In this document: positions 33,315 through 40,895 of the stretch, in pieces | How positions within the stretch are numbered: position 1 is the stretch's first letter | Layout: every line of letters begins with the position of its first letter | Assembly (NCBI GenBank): GCA_017618015.1 | Contig: JAFZVC010000026.1 | Span: forward strand, 248,001 to 312,000 | Direction: 5' to 3' | Length of the DNA stretch: 64,000 nucleotides | From: Spirochaetaceae bacterium | Lineage (GTDB): Bacteria > Spirochaetota > Spirochaetia > Treponematales > Treponemataceae | Program-made: the position numbers and the translations under genes | Notes under the pieces: model-generated | Databases searched by the model: none | What the model was told of the DNA's origin: nothing | The model's input: the letters and a program-made list of their open reading frames with translations, nothing else

Positions 33315-33986
33315 ATGACTGAAATAGTTGTGAAATACGGCGACATCCTTAGAAAAAACATGCTTTTCGAGGGCTTAAGCGACGAAGAGCTTGAATCCGC
33401 GCTTACAAAGCTTGATGGAAGCGTCTCAAAATACAAGAAAGGCGATTTTTTGCACTCGTCAGGAACACCTCTTAAAAAATTCGGCTTTTTGCTTTCCGGC
33501 ATAATACAAGTCTGCATGGATGACATTAACGGCAACCGCATGATAATGGCGAATGTCGCAGAAGGAGAATCGTTCGGAGAGTCGCTTTCGTTTTTGAAAG
33601 TCTCGGAGTCACCAGTATACATTCAGGCAGCGGAAAGCTCAGAAATACTGTGGCTTTCACCCGCCCCTCTTTCTTCAAGCAGCACAGACGCATTCCACAG
33701 CGAGCTGAAAAAAAGGTTCACATCGCTTTTAGCAAACAGAACGCTCGCGATGAACAGCAGGATACAGATTCTTTCAAAACTGACGCTGCGAGAGAAGCTT
33801 TTGACGTATTTCAGCGAGATTTCTGGCAAAGAAAAAAGCAGGACATTTACAGTGCCGTTCAACAGGGACGATATGGCAGCGTTTATCGGGACGAACAGAA
33901 GCGCGCTTTCACGAGAGCTTTCGCGCATGAAGGACGACGGCATCTTGGACTATTACAAAAGCACATTCCGCTTGTTGAAGAATTAA
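33315..33986 (+). CDS. Crp/Fnr-family transcriptional regulator
   Basis: 223 residues: cNMP-binding-like beta-barrel at about 15-125 (KKGDFLHSSGTPLKKFGFLLSG, GESFGESLSFL), a dimerisation helix, then a winged helix at about 155-220 with recognition helix TNRSALSRELSRM. Only one Cys in the whole protein, so an Fnr-type [4Fe-4S] oxygen sensor is excluded; a small-molecule or haem effector is possible. The Glu of the Fnr recognition motif (ExxSR) is replaced by Ser, which predicts a different half-site. A palindrome lies 174 nt downstream in front of the hydEF operon. Confidence 0.88.
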   Translation: MTEIVVKYGDILRKNMLFEGLSDEELESALTKLDGSVSKYKKGDFLHSSGTPLKKFGFLLSGIIQVCMDDINGNRMIMANVAEGESFGESLSFLKVSESPVYIQAAESSEILWLSPAPLSSSSTDAFHSELKKRFTSLLANRTLAMNSRIQILSKLTLREKLLTYFSEISGKEKSRTFTVPFNRDDMAAFIGTNRSALSRELSRMKDDGILDYYKSTFRLLKN

Positions 33987-34016
33987 GTGGTGAAATTCGG
34001 TGTGGAAATTCTATTC

Positions 34017-34126
34017 TATCTCCAAAAGCTGCGTAGCCGGAGTTTTGAAACGGAAAACATCTGCACAAGCGTAGCGCGGAAGCCGTTTTCCGGGGCAAAA
34101 TCCGGCGAGAGCAGCTTTTGGAGATA
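34017..34126. repeat. 110-nt nested inverted repeat (long hairpin)
   Basis: Arms pair in order: 34017-34032 with 34111-34126 (16 bp, core ATCTCCAAAAGCTGC), GCCGGA (34036-34041) with TCCGGC (34101-34106), TTTTG (34043-34047) with CAAAA (34096-34100), CGGAAAAC (34051-34058) with GTTTTCCG (34085-34092). The apical 26 nt are GC-rich. It lies between the Crp/Fnr gene and the hydEF operon promoter. Could be a miniature mobile repeat, a structured RNA or a terminator; poly-A/T is present only as AAAAAA at the right end. Confidence 0.65.
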
Positions 34127-34159
34127 AAAAAGGCTTATATATCGAAGTTCGCGGCGTTT

Positions 34160-34202
34160 CGTTGCAATTGCAACGTCTTTTTTTCCTAAATCTTAGTATA
34201 TT
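34160..34202 (+). promoter_or_regulatory. Palindromic activator site and promoter of the ABC-hydEF operon
   Basis: CGTTGCAATTGCAACG (34160-34175) is a perfect 16-bp palindrome. TATATT (34197-34202) is a good -10 and no -35 consensus exists. With transcription starting about 7 nt after the -10 (34209), the palindrome centre falls at -41.5, the class II activator position used by Crp/Fnr proteins. The regulator gene just upstream is the natural candidate. Confidence 0.6.
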
Positions 34203-34252
34203 CCTATTGTAATTAAGGTGCTTTGACGCACGCTTAATTCAGGAGGAAATAC

Positions 34253-35266
34253 ATGAAAAAACTATTATTCGCCGTTCTCGCGGTGTTCATTATGACAAGC
34301 CTTTTTGCAAGTGGAAGAAAAGACAATACTGCTGCAACAACAGCCACAGAACCGGCAGCCGTTACTGAACCTGTAACAATCAGACTTGGCGGACTTAAAG
34401 GCCCAACATCAATGGGTATGGTAAAGCTCCTTGACGATGCAGAAAACGGTCTTACCGTCAACAAATACGACTTCACGATGGCAGGCTCCGCTGACGAGCT
34501 TACACCTCGCTTCCTCAAAGGCGAACTTGATATACTGGCTGTTCCGGCAAACCTCGGTGCAGTTCTTTACAACAACTCAAACGGCGCTGTCAAAATGATA
34601 GCAATCAACACGCTCGGTGTTATCTACATCTGCGAAAAGAACGGCAACACGATAAACAGCCTTACAGACCTTAAGGGAAAGACAATCTACGCGACAGGCA
34701 AAGGCTCCACACCGGAGTATGCGCTCAGATATCTTCTTGCAGAAAAAGGTCTCGATATGGACAAAGATGTTACGCTCGAATGGAAGAGCGAGCCGACCGA
34801 AGTTGTCGCGCTTATGGCATCAAAGGACAATGCAGTCGCAATGCTGCCACAGCCTTTCGTAACTGTTGCCGGAAATCAGCTTGCCGACCTTCGTGTTGCG
34901 ATTGACCTTACAAAAGAATGGGATGCGCTCGACAACGGAAGCCAGTTCATTACAGCAGGTCTTATAGCCCGCAAGGAGTTCCTTGAGAACAATCCACAGG
35001 CTGCAGCAGAGTTCCTTAAAGAGTATGCTGCTTCAACCGCTTATGCTAACGAGCACGTACCAGAGGCAGCCGTCCTTGTTGAGAAATACAACATCGTCAA
35101 GGCACCTATCGCTCAGAAAGCGATTCCGTTCTGCAACATCGTCTGTATAACAGGCAAAGATATGATTTCATCCGTAAGCGGATATCTTGAAGTCCTTTAC
35201 AACCAGAAACCAGCTGCAACAGGCGGAAAGCTTCCTGCAGCAGACTTCTATTGGAGCTATGAATAA
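34253..35266 (+). CDS. ABC transporter substrate-binding protein (NMT1/SsuA-like)
   Basis: 337 residues, start after Shine-Dalgarno AGGAGGA. Signal peptide ends LFASGRKDN with no lipobox Cys. Type II periplasmic-binding fold similar to the nitrate/sulfonate/thiamine-precursor receptors: IRLGGLKGPTSMGMVKLL, LDILAVPANLGAVLY, DLKGKTIYATGKGSTPEYALRY broken across the two lobes. It begins a five-gene operon (receptor, permease, ATPase, HydE, HydF). The ligand is unknown; genome context suggests something used in hydrogenase cofactor assembly. Confidence 0.85.
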   Translation: MKKLLFAVLAVFIMTSLFASGRKDNTAATTATEPAAVTEPVTIRLGGLKGPTSMGMVKLLDDAENGLTVNKYDFTMAGSADELTPRFLKGELDILAVPANLGAVLYNNSNGAVKMIAINTLGVIYICEKNGNTINSLTDLKGKTIYATGKGSTPEYALRYLLAEKGLDMDKDVTLEWKSEPTEVVALMASKDNAVAMLPQPFVTVAGNQLADLRVAIDLTKEWDALDNGSQFITAGLIARKEFLENNPQAAAEFLKEYAASTAYANEHVPEAAVLVEKYNIVKAPIAQKAIPFCNIVCITGKDMISSVSGYLEVLYNQKPAATGGKLPAADFYWSYE

Positions 35267-36143
35267 TAAAGAAAATCAGCTTGAAAGGCGCGATGTGGTT
35301 CAAAACACTCCTGAAACTGGGGAAGTAATAAACCTCGGAATCGCGCCTGGAGAACGCAAAAACAATAGTACTGCTTCAAAAAAAGCGCCGACAAAAGCGG
35401 TACGTACAGCCCAAAAAGCAGTTAGCGTACTTCTTGCCCTTGTCGTGTGGCATATCGTGTCAGTGATAGTGGGCATGGATATACTCCTTGTCTCGCCTAT
35501 TAAGGTCTTATTACGGCTTGGAACGATTTGGCAGGAACAGAACTTTGTGCAGACGGTTGTTTTCTCGCTGTTCCGCATAACATCGGGCTGTTTGATTGGT
35601 ATAGCGGCAGGAATCTTTCTTGCCGTTCTTGCCGGAAGGTTCCGCGTGGCAGAGATTCTTCTTTGGCCTTACGTCATCACGATAAAATCGGTTCCTATCG
35701 CGTCGATTATCATTTTGTGCCTTATATGGCTTACGTTCAACCAGCTGACCGTTTTTATAGCGTTCCTTATCGTCTTTCCGGTCGTCTACGCGAACGTGCT
35801 TCAGGGCATAAAGAGCACGGACAAGAACCTTTTGGAGATGGCGACGCTTTATAAGATTCCATGGCGGCGAAAGTTTTTGTACATCTATCTGCCGTCAATA
35901 AAGCCCTATCTTATATCAGCGTCTAGCATAGCAATGGGTATGGCGTGGAAAGCCGGAGTCGCGGCTGAAGTTATCGGTGTAGTGAACGGCTCGATAGGCG
36001 AAAAGCTTTACGAGTCGAAAATCTACTTCCTTAACGCAGACCTTTTCGCCTGGACGATTATCATCGTTGTTCTTAGCGTGCTTTTAGAAAAGCTCCTGGC
36101 GTTTTTAATCAAGATTTTCTTTAAGAGGATTGAGAAACTATGA
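35259..36143 (+). CDS. ABC transporter permease (SsuC/TauC family)
   Basis: 294 residues. An N-terminal hydrophilic tail of about 60 residues rich in Lys/Thr/Asn is followed by five or six membrane helices of the BPD_transp_1 family. The EAA-type loop is LLEMATLYKIPWRRKFLYIYLP near residue 190. ATG 35259 overlaps the receptor gene end by 8 nt; the open frame to 35187 lies inside that gene. The long hydrophilic N-terminus is unusual for the family. Confidence 0.87.
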   Translation: MNNKENQLERRDVVQNTPETGEVINLGIAPGERKNNSTASKKAPTKAVRTAQKAVSVLLALVVWHIVSVIVGMDILLVSPIKVLLRLGTIWQEQNFVQTVVFSLFRITSGCLIGIAAGIFLAVLAGRFRVAEILLWPYVITIKSVPIASIIILCLIWLTFNQLTVFIAFLIVFPVVYANVLQGIKSTDKNLLEMATLYKIPWRRKFLYIYLPSIKPYLISASSIAMGMAWKAGVAAEVIGVVNGSIGEKLYESKIYFLNADLFAWTIIIVVLSVLLEKLLAFLIKIFFKRIEKL

Positions 36144-36781
36144 GCGACATAACACTTACCGGACATAAAACGCTTTCTGAAAGCGCCGCGCAAGTTTCTG
36201 ACATAACACTTACAAACGTTTCCAAGAGCTTCGGCGGAAAATCTGTCCTTAAAAATGTATCGTTCACGTTCAAGAGAGGCGAGACAACGTGCATAAAAGG
36301 CGCGTCAGGCTGTGGCAAAACTACCCTGCTTCGTATCATTGCGGGGCTTGAGGATAAGGACGGCGGCACCATAAGCGGCGTACCGGATAAAATCTCGTAC
36401 GTTTTTCAGGAAGACAGGCTTTGCGAGGATTTTTCGGCTGTCAGCAACATAATGGCTGTTACTGGTCACTCGCTCAAAAAGGATATGGTGCAACAACACC
36501 TTAAAGAGCTTGGGCTTGGAAGCAGCATGAACAAACCAATTCGCGAGCTTAGCGGCGGTATGAAGCGCAGAGTCGCGATTGCACGCGCTGTCTGCTACGA
36601 TTCAGAGCTTCTTATTTTAGACGAGCCGTTCAAAGGACTTGATGTAAAGCTCCGTCAAAGCGTGATGGACTACATTAAAAGCCACGCGAACGGGCGGACG
36701 ATTATATGCGTTACCCATGACCCAGCGGAAGCTGAATATATGGGCGGTACGTTGATAGATATGGGAGAAACCCGAACATGA
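36140..36781 (+). CDS. ABC transporter ATP-binding protein (SsuB/TauB family)
   Basis: 213 residues: GASGCGKTTLLR (Walker A), VFQEDRLCEDFSAVSN (Q-loop), LSGGMKRRVAIARAV, LLILDEPFKGLD, VTHDPAEAEY (switch His). Short for the family at its C-terminus. The N-terminus carries an in-frame duplication: SDITLT appears at residues 2-7 and 20-25, from a 14-nt repeat (36146-36159, 36200-36213). Overlaps both neighbours by 4 nt. Confidence 0.88.
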   Translation: MSDITLTGHKTLSESAAQVSDITLTNVSKSFGGKSVLKNVSFTFKRGETTCIKGASGCGKTTLLRIIAGLEDKDGGTISGVPDKISYVFQEDRLCEDFSAVSNIMAVTGHSLKKDMVQQHLKELGLGSSMNKPIRELSGGMKRRVAIARAVCYDSELLILDEPFKGLDVKLRQSVMDYIKSHANGRTIICVTHDPAEAEYMGGTLIDMGETRT

Positions 36782-37770
36782 TTGAAACAAAAAGTGACAT
36801 ACTCGATATTCTTAAAATGCCGGAGGATGTCTTTTACAGGGATATCGCGCCTAAGGCAAAGAAAATATACACCGACACATTCGGAAAAAAGCTCCGTGTC
36901 ACCAGCATGATGGGCTACAGCAACATCTGCCGGAATATGTGCCTTTACTGCGGGATGAGAGCTGGAAACCCGACCATAAAACGGTACAGAACACCGCCGG
37001 AAGACGTTATTTCAATGGCGCTTGCCGCCGCCGATGCCGGATACGGCCGCATCTTTCTTATTTCTGGTGAGGACCCGCTGTACGGGTTTGACAATCTGCT
37101 TGGAATAGTTCGCACCCTTAAAAATCGTGGCATGTACGTAAGCCTTGCGTGCGGAGAGTTTTCCGAAGAACAGTTCATGGCTCTTAGAGATGTCGGTACT
37201 GACGAATATGTCATCAAATTCGAGATGTCAAACCCGAAAAGCTTCAATTATCTTAATCCTTCAACGACGTTTGAAAAACGCATGAAAGCTATAGAAATCG
37301 TTAAAAATAGCGGCATGCGTCTTGCTTCTGGTAATATAGTTGACTGGCCGGGACAAACAGACGAGGAGCTTGCAGAAGACATTCTGCTTATGAAAAAGCT
37401 TGATATAAGCTGGGCACCGATAATTCCGTATCTTCCGGCGGCGAATACTCCGCTTGCCGCAGAAGGAAAGCGCGGCGACCTTCTGAAAATATACAAGGAA
37501 ATCGCGATTCTTCGCATAATGATGCCGCGCGTCCACATAACAGCACAGCAGCCGGGAGCCGATATGAAAAAAGGTCTTTCTGACCCTGAGGCGAATCTTG
37601 CCGCAATAAATGTTGGCGCGGACGTGCTTTTCTTTGACTTACTTCCCGATCCACATGCGCAAAACTTCAGGGTTATAGATGACAGGAACATAACAGGACC
37701 GTCGCATATCTTTAAGATAGCGGAGCTTTCTGGCTACGAGCTTGATACTGGTAAGGAAAACTTGCTATGA
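36778..37770 (+). CDS. hydE: [FeFe] hydrogenase H-cluster radical SAM maturase HydE
   Basis: 330 residues. Radical SAM motif CRNMCLYC (C51, C55, C58), preceded by MGYSNI, as in HydE/BioB-type barrels. Later motifs include LISGEDPLYG, DEYVIKFEMSNPKSF, NIVDWPGQTDEELAEDI and ITAQQPGADMKKGL. HydE processes the Fe(CO)2(CN)-cysteine unit from HydG during 2Fe-subcluster assembly. ATG overlaps the ATPase gene by 4 nt and hydF follows with another 4-nt overlap. hydG and the hydrogenase genes are not in this window. Confidence 0.9.
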   Translation: MIETKSDILDILKMPEDVFYRDIAPKAKKIYTDTFGKKLRVTSMMGYSNICRNMCLYCGMRAGNPTIKRYRTPPEDVISMALAAADAGYGRIFLISGEDPLYGFDNLLGIVRTLKNRGMYVSLACGEFSEEQFMALRDVGTDEYVIKFEMSNPKSFNYLNPSTTFEKRMKAIEIVKNSGMRLASGNIVDWPGQTDEELAEDILLMKKLDISWAPIIPYLPAANTPLAAEGKRGDLLKIYKEIAILRIMMPRVHITAQQPGADMKKGLSDPEANLAAINVGADVLFFDLLPDPHAQNFRVIDDRNITGPSHIFKIAELSGYELDTGKENLL

Positions 37771-38957
37771 GCATGAACGACACACCAAGAAGCGAACGGC
37801 TTCACATAGGCATTTTCGGGAACAGGAATGCCGGTAAATCATCGCTGATAAACGCGCTTACAGGGCAGAATGTTTCTGTTGTGTCGGATGTTGCTGGCAC
37901 AACGACAGATCCAGTTTACAAGGCGATGGAGCTTCACGGCTTTGGGCCAGTAGTGTTCATAGACACGCCAGGACTAGACGACACAGGCGATTTGGGAAAG
38001 CTCCGCGTTGAAAAGACGCTTGAAGCGCTTGAAAAAACGGATGTCGCGGTTCTTGTGCTCGATGCGGCTGATACTACGTTGGGCGCGAATTTTGATGAAT
38101 GGCACGAACGAATAAAAACGAAGAATATCCCGATTATAACAGTCGTGAACAAATGCGACAAAATCGCCGAAGGCTCAACTAACTGCGACGCATCCGCCCC
38201 TGATATTCTTTACGTCAGTGCCGAAAACGGAACGAACATCGAAAAGCTTCGTGAGCGAATCGTGAAAGCAGTTCCTGAATCATTTTTCGAGACGACAATA
38301 ACCGGCAATCTTTTGAACGGCGGCGAACTTGTGCTTCTCGTAATGCCGCAGGATATAGAAGCCCCAAAAGGCAGGCTCATTCTTCCGCAGGTACAGACAA
38401 TCCGAGAGCTTCTCGACAAAAAATGTGCTGTCATGAGCTGTACGGCAGACACTCTCGACATGACACTTTCATGCCTTTCAAAACCACCGTCATTAATAAT
38501 CACTGACTCACAGGCTTTTAAGGAAGTGTACCCAAAAGTACCTGCGGAAAGCCGGCTTACATCTTTTTCAATACTGTTCGCCGCCTACAAAGGCGACATG
38601 AACGCGTTCCTTTCTGGAGCGGAAGCATTATCCAAATTAAAAGACGGCTCCCGTGTCCTTATCGCGGAGGCTTGTACACACCCGCCCACGAATGAAGATA
38701 TCGGCAGGGACAAGATTCCTACCCTCATACGAAAAAAAATCGGGGAAAACATCCTCTTTGATTTCGTAAGAGGAGCCGATTTCCCCGATGATTTGTCAAA
38801 ATATCAGCTCATTATTCACTGCGGTGCCTGTATGTTTAACAGGCAGCATGTTATGAGCCGTATCGCAAGGTCTTCCGCGCAGGGCGTGCCAATCTGCAAT
38901 TACGGAATCGCGCTCGCGTACCTAAACGGTATACTCGACAAGGTCGTACACCCGTAA
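37767..38957 (+). CDS. hydF: [FeFe] hydrogenase H-cluster maturation GTPase HydF
   Basis: 396 residues. N-terminal TrmE-like GTPase: GNRNAGKSSLINAL, DVAGTTTDPV, DTPGLDD, NKCD, then a dimerisation domain. The C-terminal cluster-binding domain carries CTHPP and HCGACMFNRQH, the Cys-His-Cys-Cys pattern that holds the [4Fe-4S] of HydF. It is the scaffold on which the 2Fe subcluster is finished and handed to the hydrogenase. Its stop codon directly abuts that of the convergent gene at 38958. Confidence 0.92.
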   Translation: MSMNDTPRSERLHIGIFGNRNAGKSSLINALTGQNVSVVSDVAGTTTDPVYKAMELHGFGPVVFIDTPGLDDTGDLGKLRVEKTLEALEKTDVAVLVLDAADTTLGANFDEWHERIKTKNIPIITVVNKCDKIAEGSTNCDASAPDILYVSAENGTNIEKLRERIVKAVPESFFETTITGNLLNGGELVLLVMPQDIEAPKGRLILPQVQTIRELLDKKCAVMSCTADTLDMTLSCLSKPPSLIITDSQAFKEVYPKVPAESRLTSFSILFAAYKGDMNAFLSGAEALSKLKDGSRVLIAEACTHPPTNEDIGRDKIPTLIRKKIGENILFDFVRGADFPDDLSKYQLIIHCGACMFNRQHVMSRIARSSAQGVPICNYGIALAYLNGILDKVVHP

Positions 38958-40781
38958 TTACCGTCGTTTACCGCCGCCAAATCCGCCACGTCCGTCAAAA
39001 GTGCCTTCCGGCGGTTGTCCGCCAAATCCACCGCGGCCACCGAACCCACCAAAACTCGATGTTCCGGCTGTCGTTATGTTCGCGTCCATCTTAACTGTCT
39101 CTGATGATGAACCAACCGTAATCGTGTACGTTTCGCCAACAACCAGTTCCGGCGAGCTGAAAAGCAATGCTGAACAAGACTGCGGAACTTCATAAGAACC
39201 AAGAACCTTGCCTTTGCTGTTTGCTACAGTCACCTTCGATCCCTTTGAAACTGATTTATAGTACATAATCACATTAGCCGTGCTATCAGAAGCAGGAGCC
39301 GTCGTGTTAGAGCCACCGCATCCAAAAACCGTGCCACCATTGAAAATCAGTGGGAAATTGTCGCAGTCAAAAGCCGTCTCTGGGTCACCGCTTCCTATCG
39401 CATAAATCGTACCGCCATTAATTGTAAACGAGCCGTTTGAATCAATAGCGTCATTTCCAGAGCTTATAACATCGATTACACCGCCATTTATCGTTATCGA
39501 AATAGCTGCGTTAATCGCGTCATCTGGACAGCGAAGCTTTATGTTTCCGCCGTTAATCGTAAGGTCTGTCTTTGACTCAATTCCTTCTGGGCTGCAGTTA
39601 ACCTTCGTACCGTCCGCAAGATAATACTCATAAGGCTTTCCTGTCGTCGTAATGTCGATGTTTCCGCCGTTAATCGTCACGTAAGGATTCGGATCATCCG
39701 CATACGTCTCTGTCTCGGCATCCTCATCAACTTTGAAACCGGCTGTAATTCCCTTGCTGACTGTCGTAATCTTGATATCACCGCCGTTAATCACGATAAA
39801 TCCTTCACCCGGATTCTTCTCGCTTTCTTCTCCGTCAACTTTTATGCCTTTGCTTTCCTCGTCGGTGGTAGAGCCAGTTCCAAGGATGCTCAGATATCCG
39901 TCGTCCATGATAAAGCCGTTCACGCAGCGAACAGCGTCACGGGCTGTAATCGAGACCGAAACATCACCGCCTGTAATACGGATATAATCGTCGCTGTATA
40001 TGCCGTGCTTGTAGCCGCCATTCACTACGATGCTACCAAAATCAGAATCACCGTCGTCATCAGCTATAACGAGCGCACCTTTTACGTATACAGCGCCTTT
40101 TTTTGTGTTTGCGTTACGTTCTGCGCTGTCTGTAAGGATATTTTTTGTTCCCTCAACCGCCACGATAAAAGCACGCTTTTTCGAAGCCAGATAAAGCGCA
40201 GGACCATCCTTCGCCGTCACGGATGTACCGTTAAGAATGATCGCATATCCCTTTTCTGTGCTGTCAACTGTGAAAGTTCCTTCAAGCATTCCAGAAAGCT
40301 CAATGAAAATCTGCTCTTTCAACGTCGATTTTACGTTCACGCCGTTTTCATTTTTCTCGACGGTCACGGAAGAAGCGTCCGCAGAGCCTGTGTATGTAAC
40401 GTTCATCGAATTCAGGTTGATTGTGACACCCGATTTGAAGTTGCTCTTACTGTATGTGTCATCAGGGTCACTGATAATGTTGCGCGAAGATACATTTTCG
40501 GCAGCAGTGTTTACTGGAAGCTCGGTACTGAAACCAGTGAAACCTCCCCTTCCACCGAAGTTTCCGCCGCCTCTGCCCCACGGACCTTCACCAGGCGTAA
40601 ATCCTTCCGGTGGTTCAAAACCATCAGGCGGAACAAAGCCGTTCCTGTTGTCAGAAAATTGCTGCTGGTTTTGATTTTGCGCAGAATTATCTGTGTTTTG
40701 TGTGTCTTTCCGACCACCAGCGTATACGCTGAAAGCCGTCATTATCATCAGGATAAAAGTTAGAAAAATCATTCGCTTCAT
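38958..40781 (-). CDS. Exported beta-helix protein, carbohydrate-binding-domain (DUF4353-like) family
   Basis: 607 residues. Start ATG 40781 behind Shine-Dalgarno GGAGG. The signal peptide ends SVYAGGRKDTQ. Low-complexity Gly/Pro/Phe-rich stretches flank the body (about residues 40-85 and the last 30). The central part has many repeats of the type T-I-N-G-G-x-I-x-I spaced by about 20-30 residues, the mark of a right-handed parallel beta-helix, with Asp-rich turns that may bind calcium. Likely a surface or periplasmic adhesin or polysaccharide-binding protein. Function not established. Confidence 0.75.
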   Translation of the reverse strand: MKRMIFLTFILMIMTAFSVYAGGRKDTQNTDNSAQNQNQQQFSDNRNGFVPPDGFEPPEGFTPGEGPWGRGGGNFGGRGGFTGFSTELPVNTAAENVSSRNIISDPDDTYSKSNFKSGVTINLNSMNVTYTGSADASSVTVEKNENGVNVKSTLKEQIFIELSGMLEGTFTVDSTEKGYAIILNGTSVTAKDGPALYLASKKRAFIVAVEGTKNILTDSAERNANTKKGAVYVKGALVIADDDGDSDFGSIVVNGGYKHGIYSDDYIRITGGDVSVSITARDAVRCVNGFIMDDGYLSILGTGSTTDEESKGIKVDGEESEKNPGEGFIVINGGDIKITTVSKGITAGFKVDEDAETETYADDPNPYVTINGGNIDITTTGKPYEYYLADGTKVNCSPEGIESKTDLTINGGNIKLRCPDDAINAAISITINGGVIDVISSGNDAIDSNGSFTINGGTIYAIGSGDPETAFDCDNFPLIFNGGTVFGCGGSNTTAPASDSTANVIMYYKSVSKGSKVTVANSKGKVLGSYEVPQSCSALLFSSPELVVGETYTITVGSSSETVKMDANITTAGTSSFGGFGGRGGFGGQPPEGTFDGRGGFGGGKRR

Positions 40782-40895
40782 ATGCAAACCTCCGTTTTCG
40801 ACCGCAAACGCAGCCGTTGATATCGGCGATTTCAACCGCCGTTCCAAGCTTTATGACTTAATGATAATGACGCTTCCTTAAAACCACCTTAAAAC

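Noticed and set aside
33315-33986. Classical oxygen sensor Fnr
   Set aside because: Only one cysteine in the protein; no Fe-S ligand set.
40005-40763. 252-residue open frame opposite the beta-helix gene
   Set aside because: Antisense shadow produced by the repeat-rich coding strand; no ribosome site, no recognisable domain.
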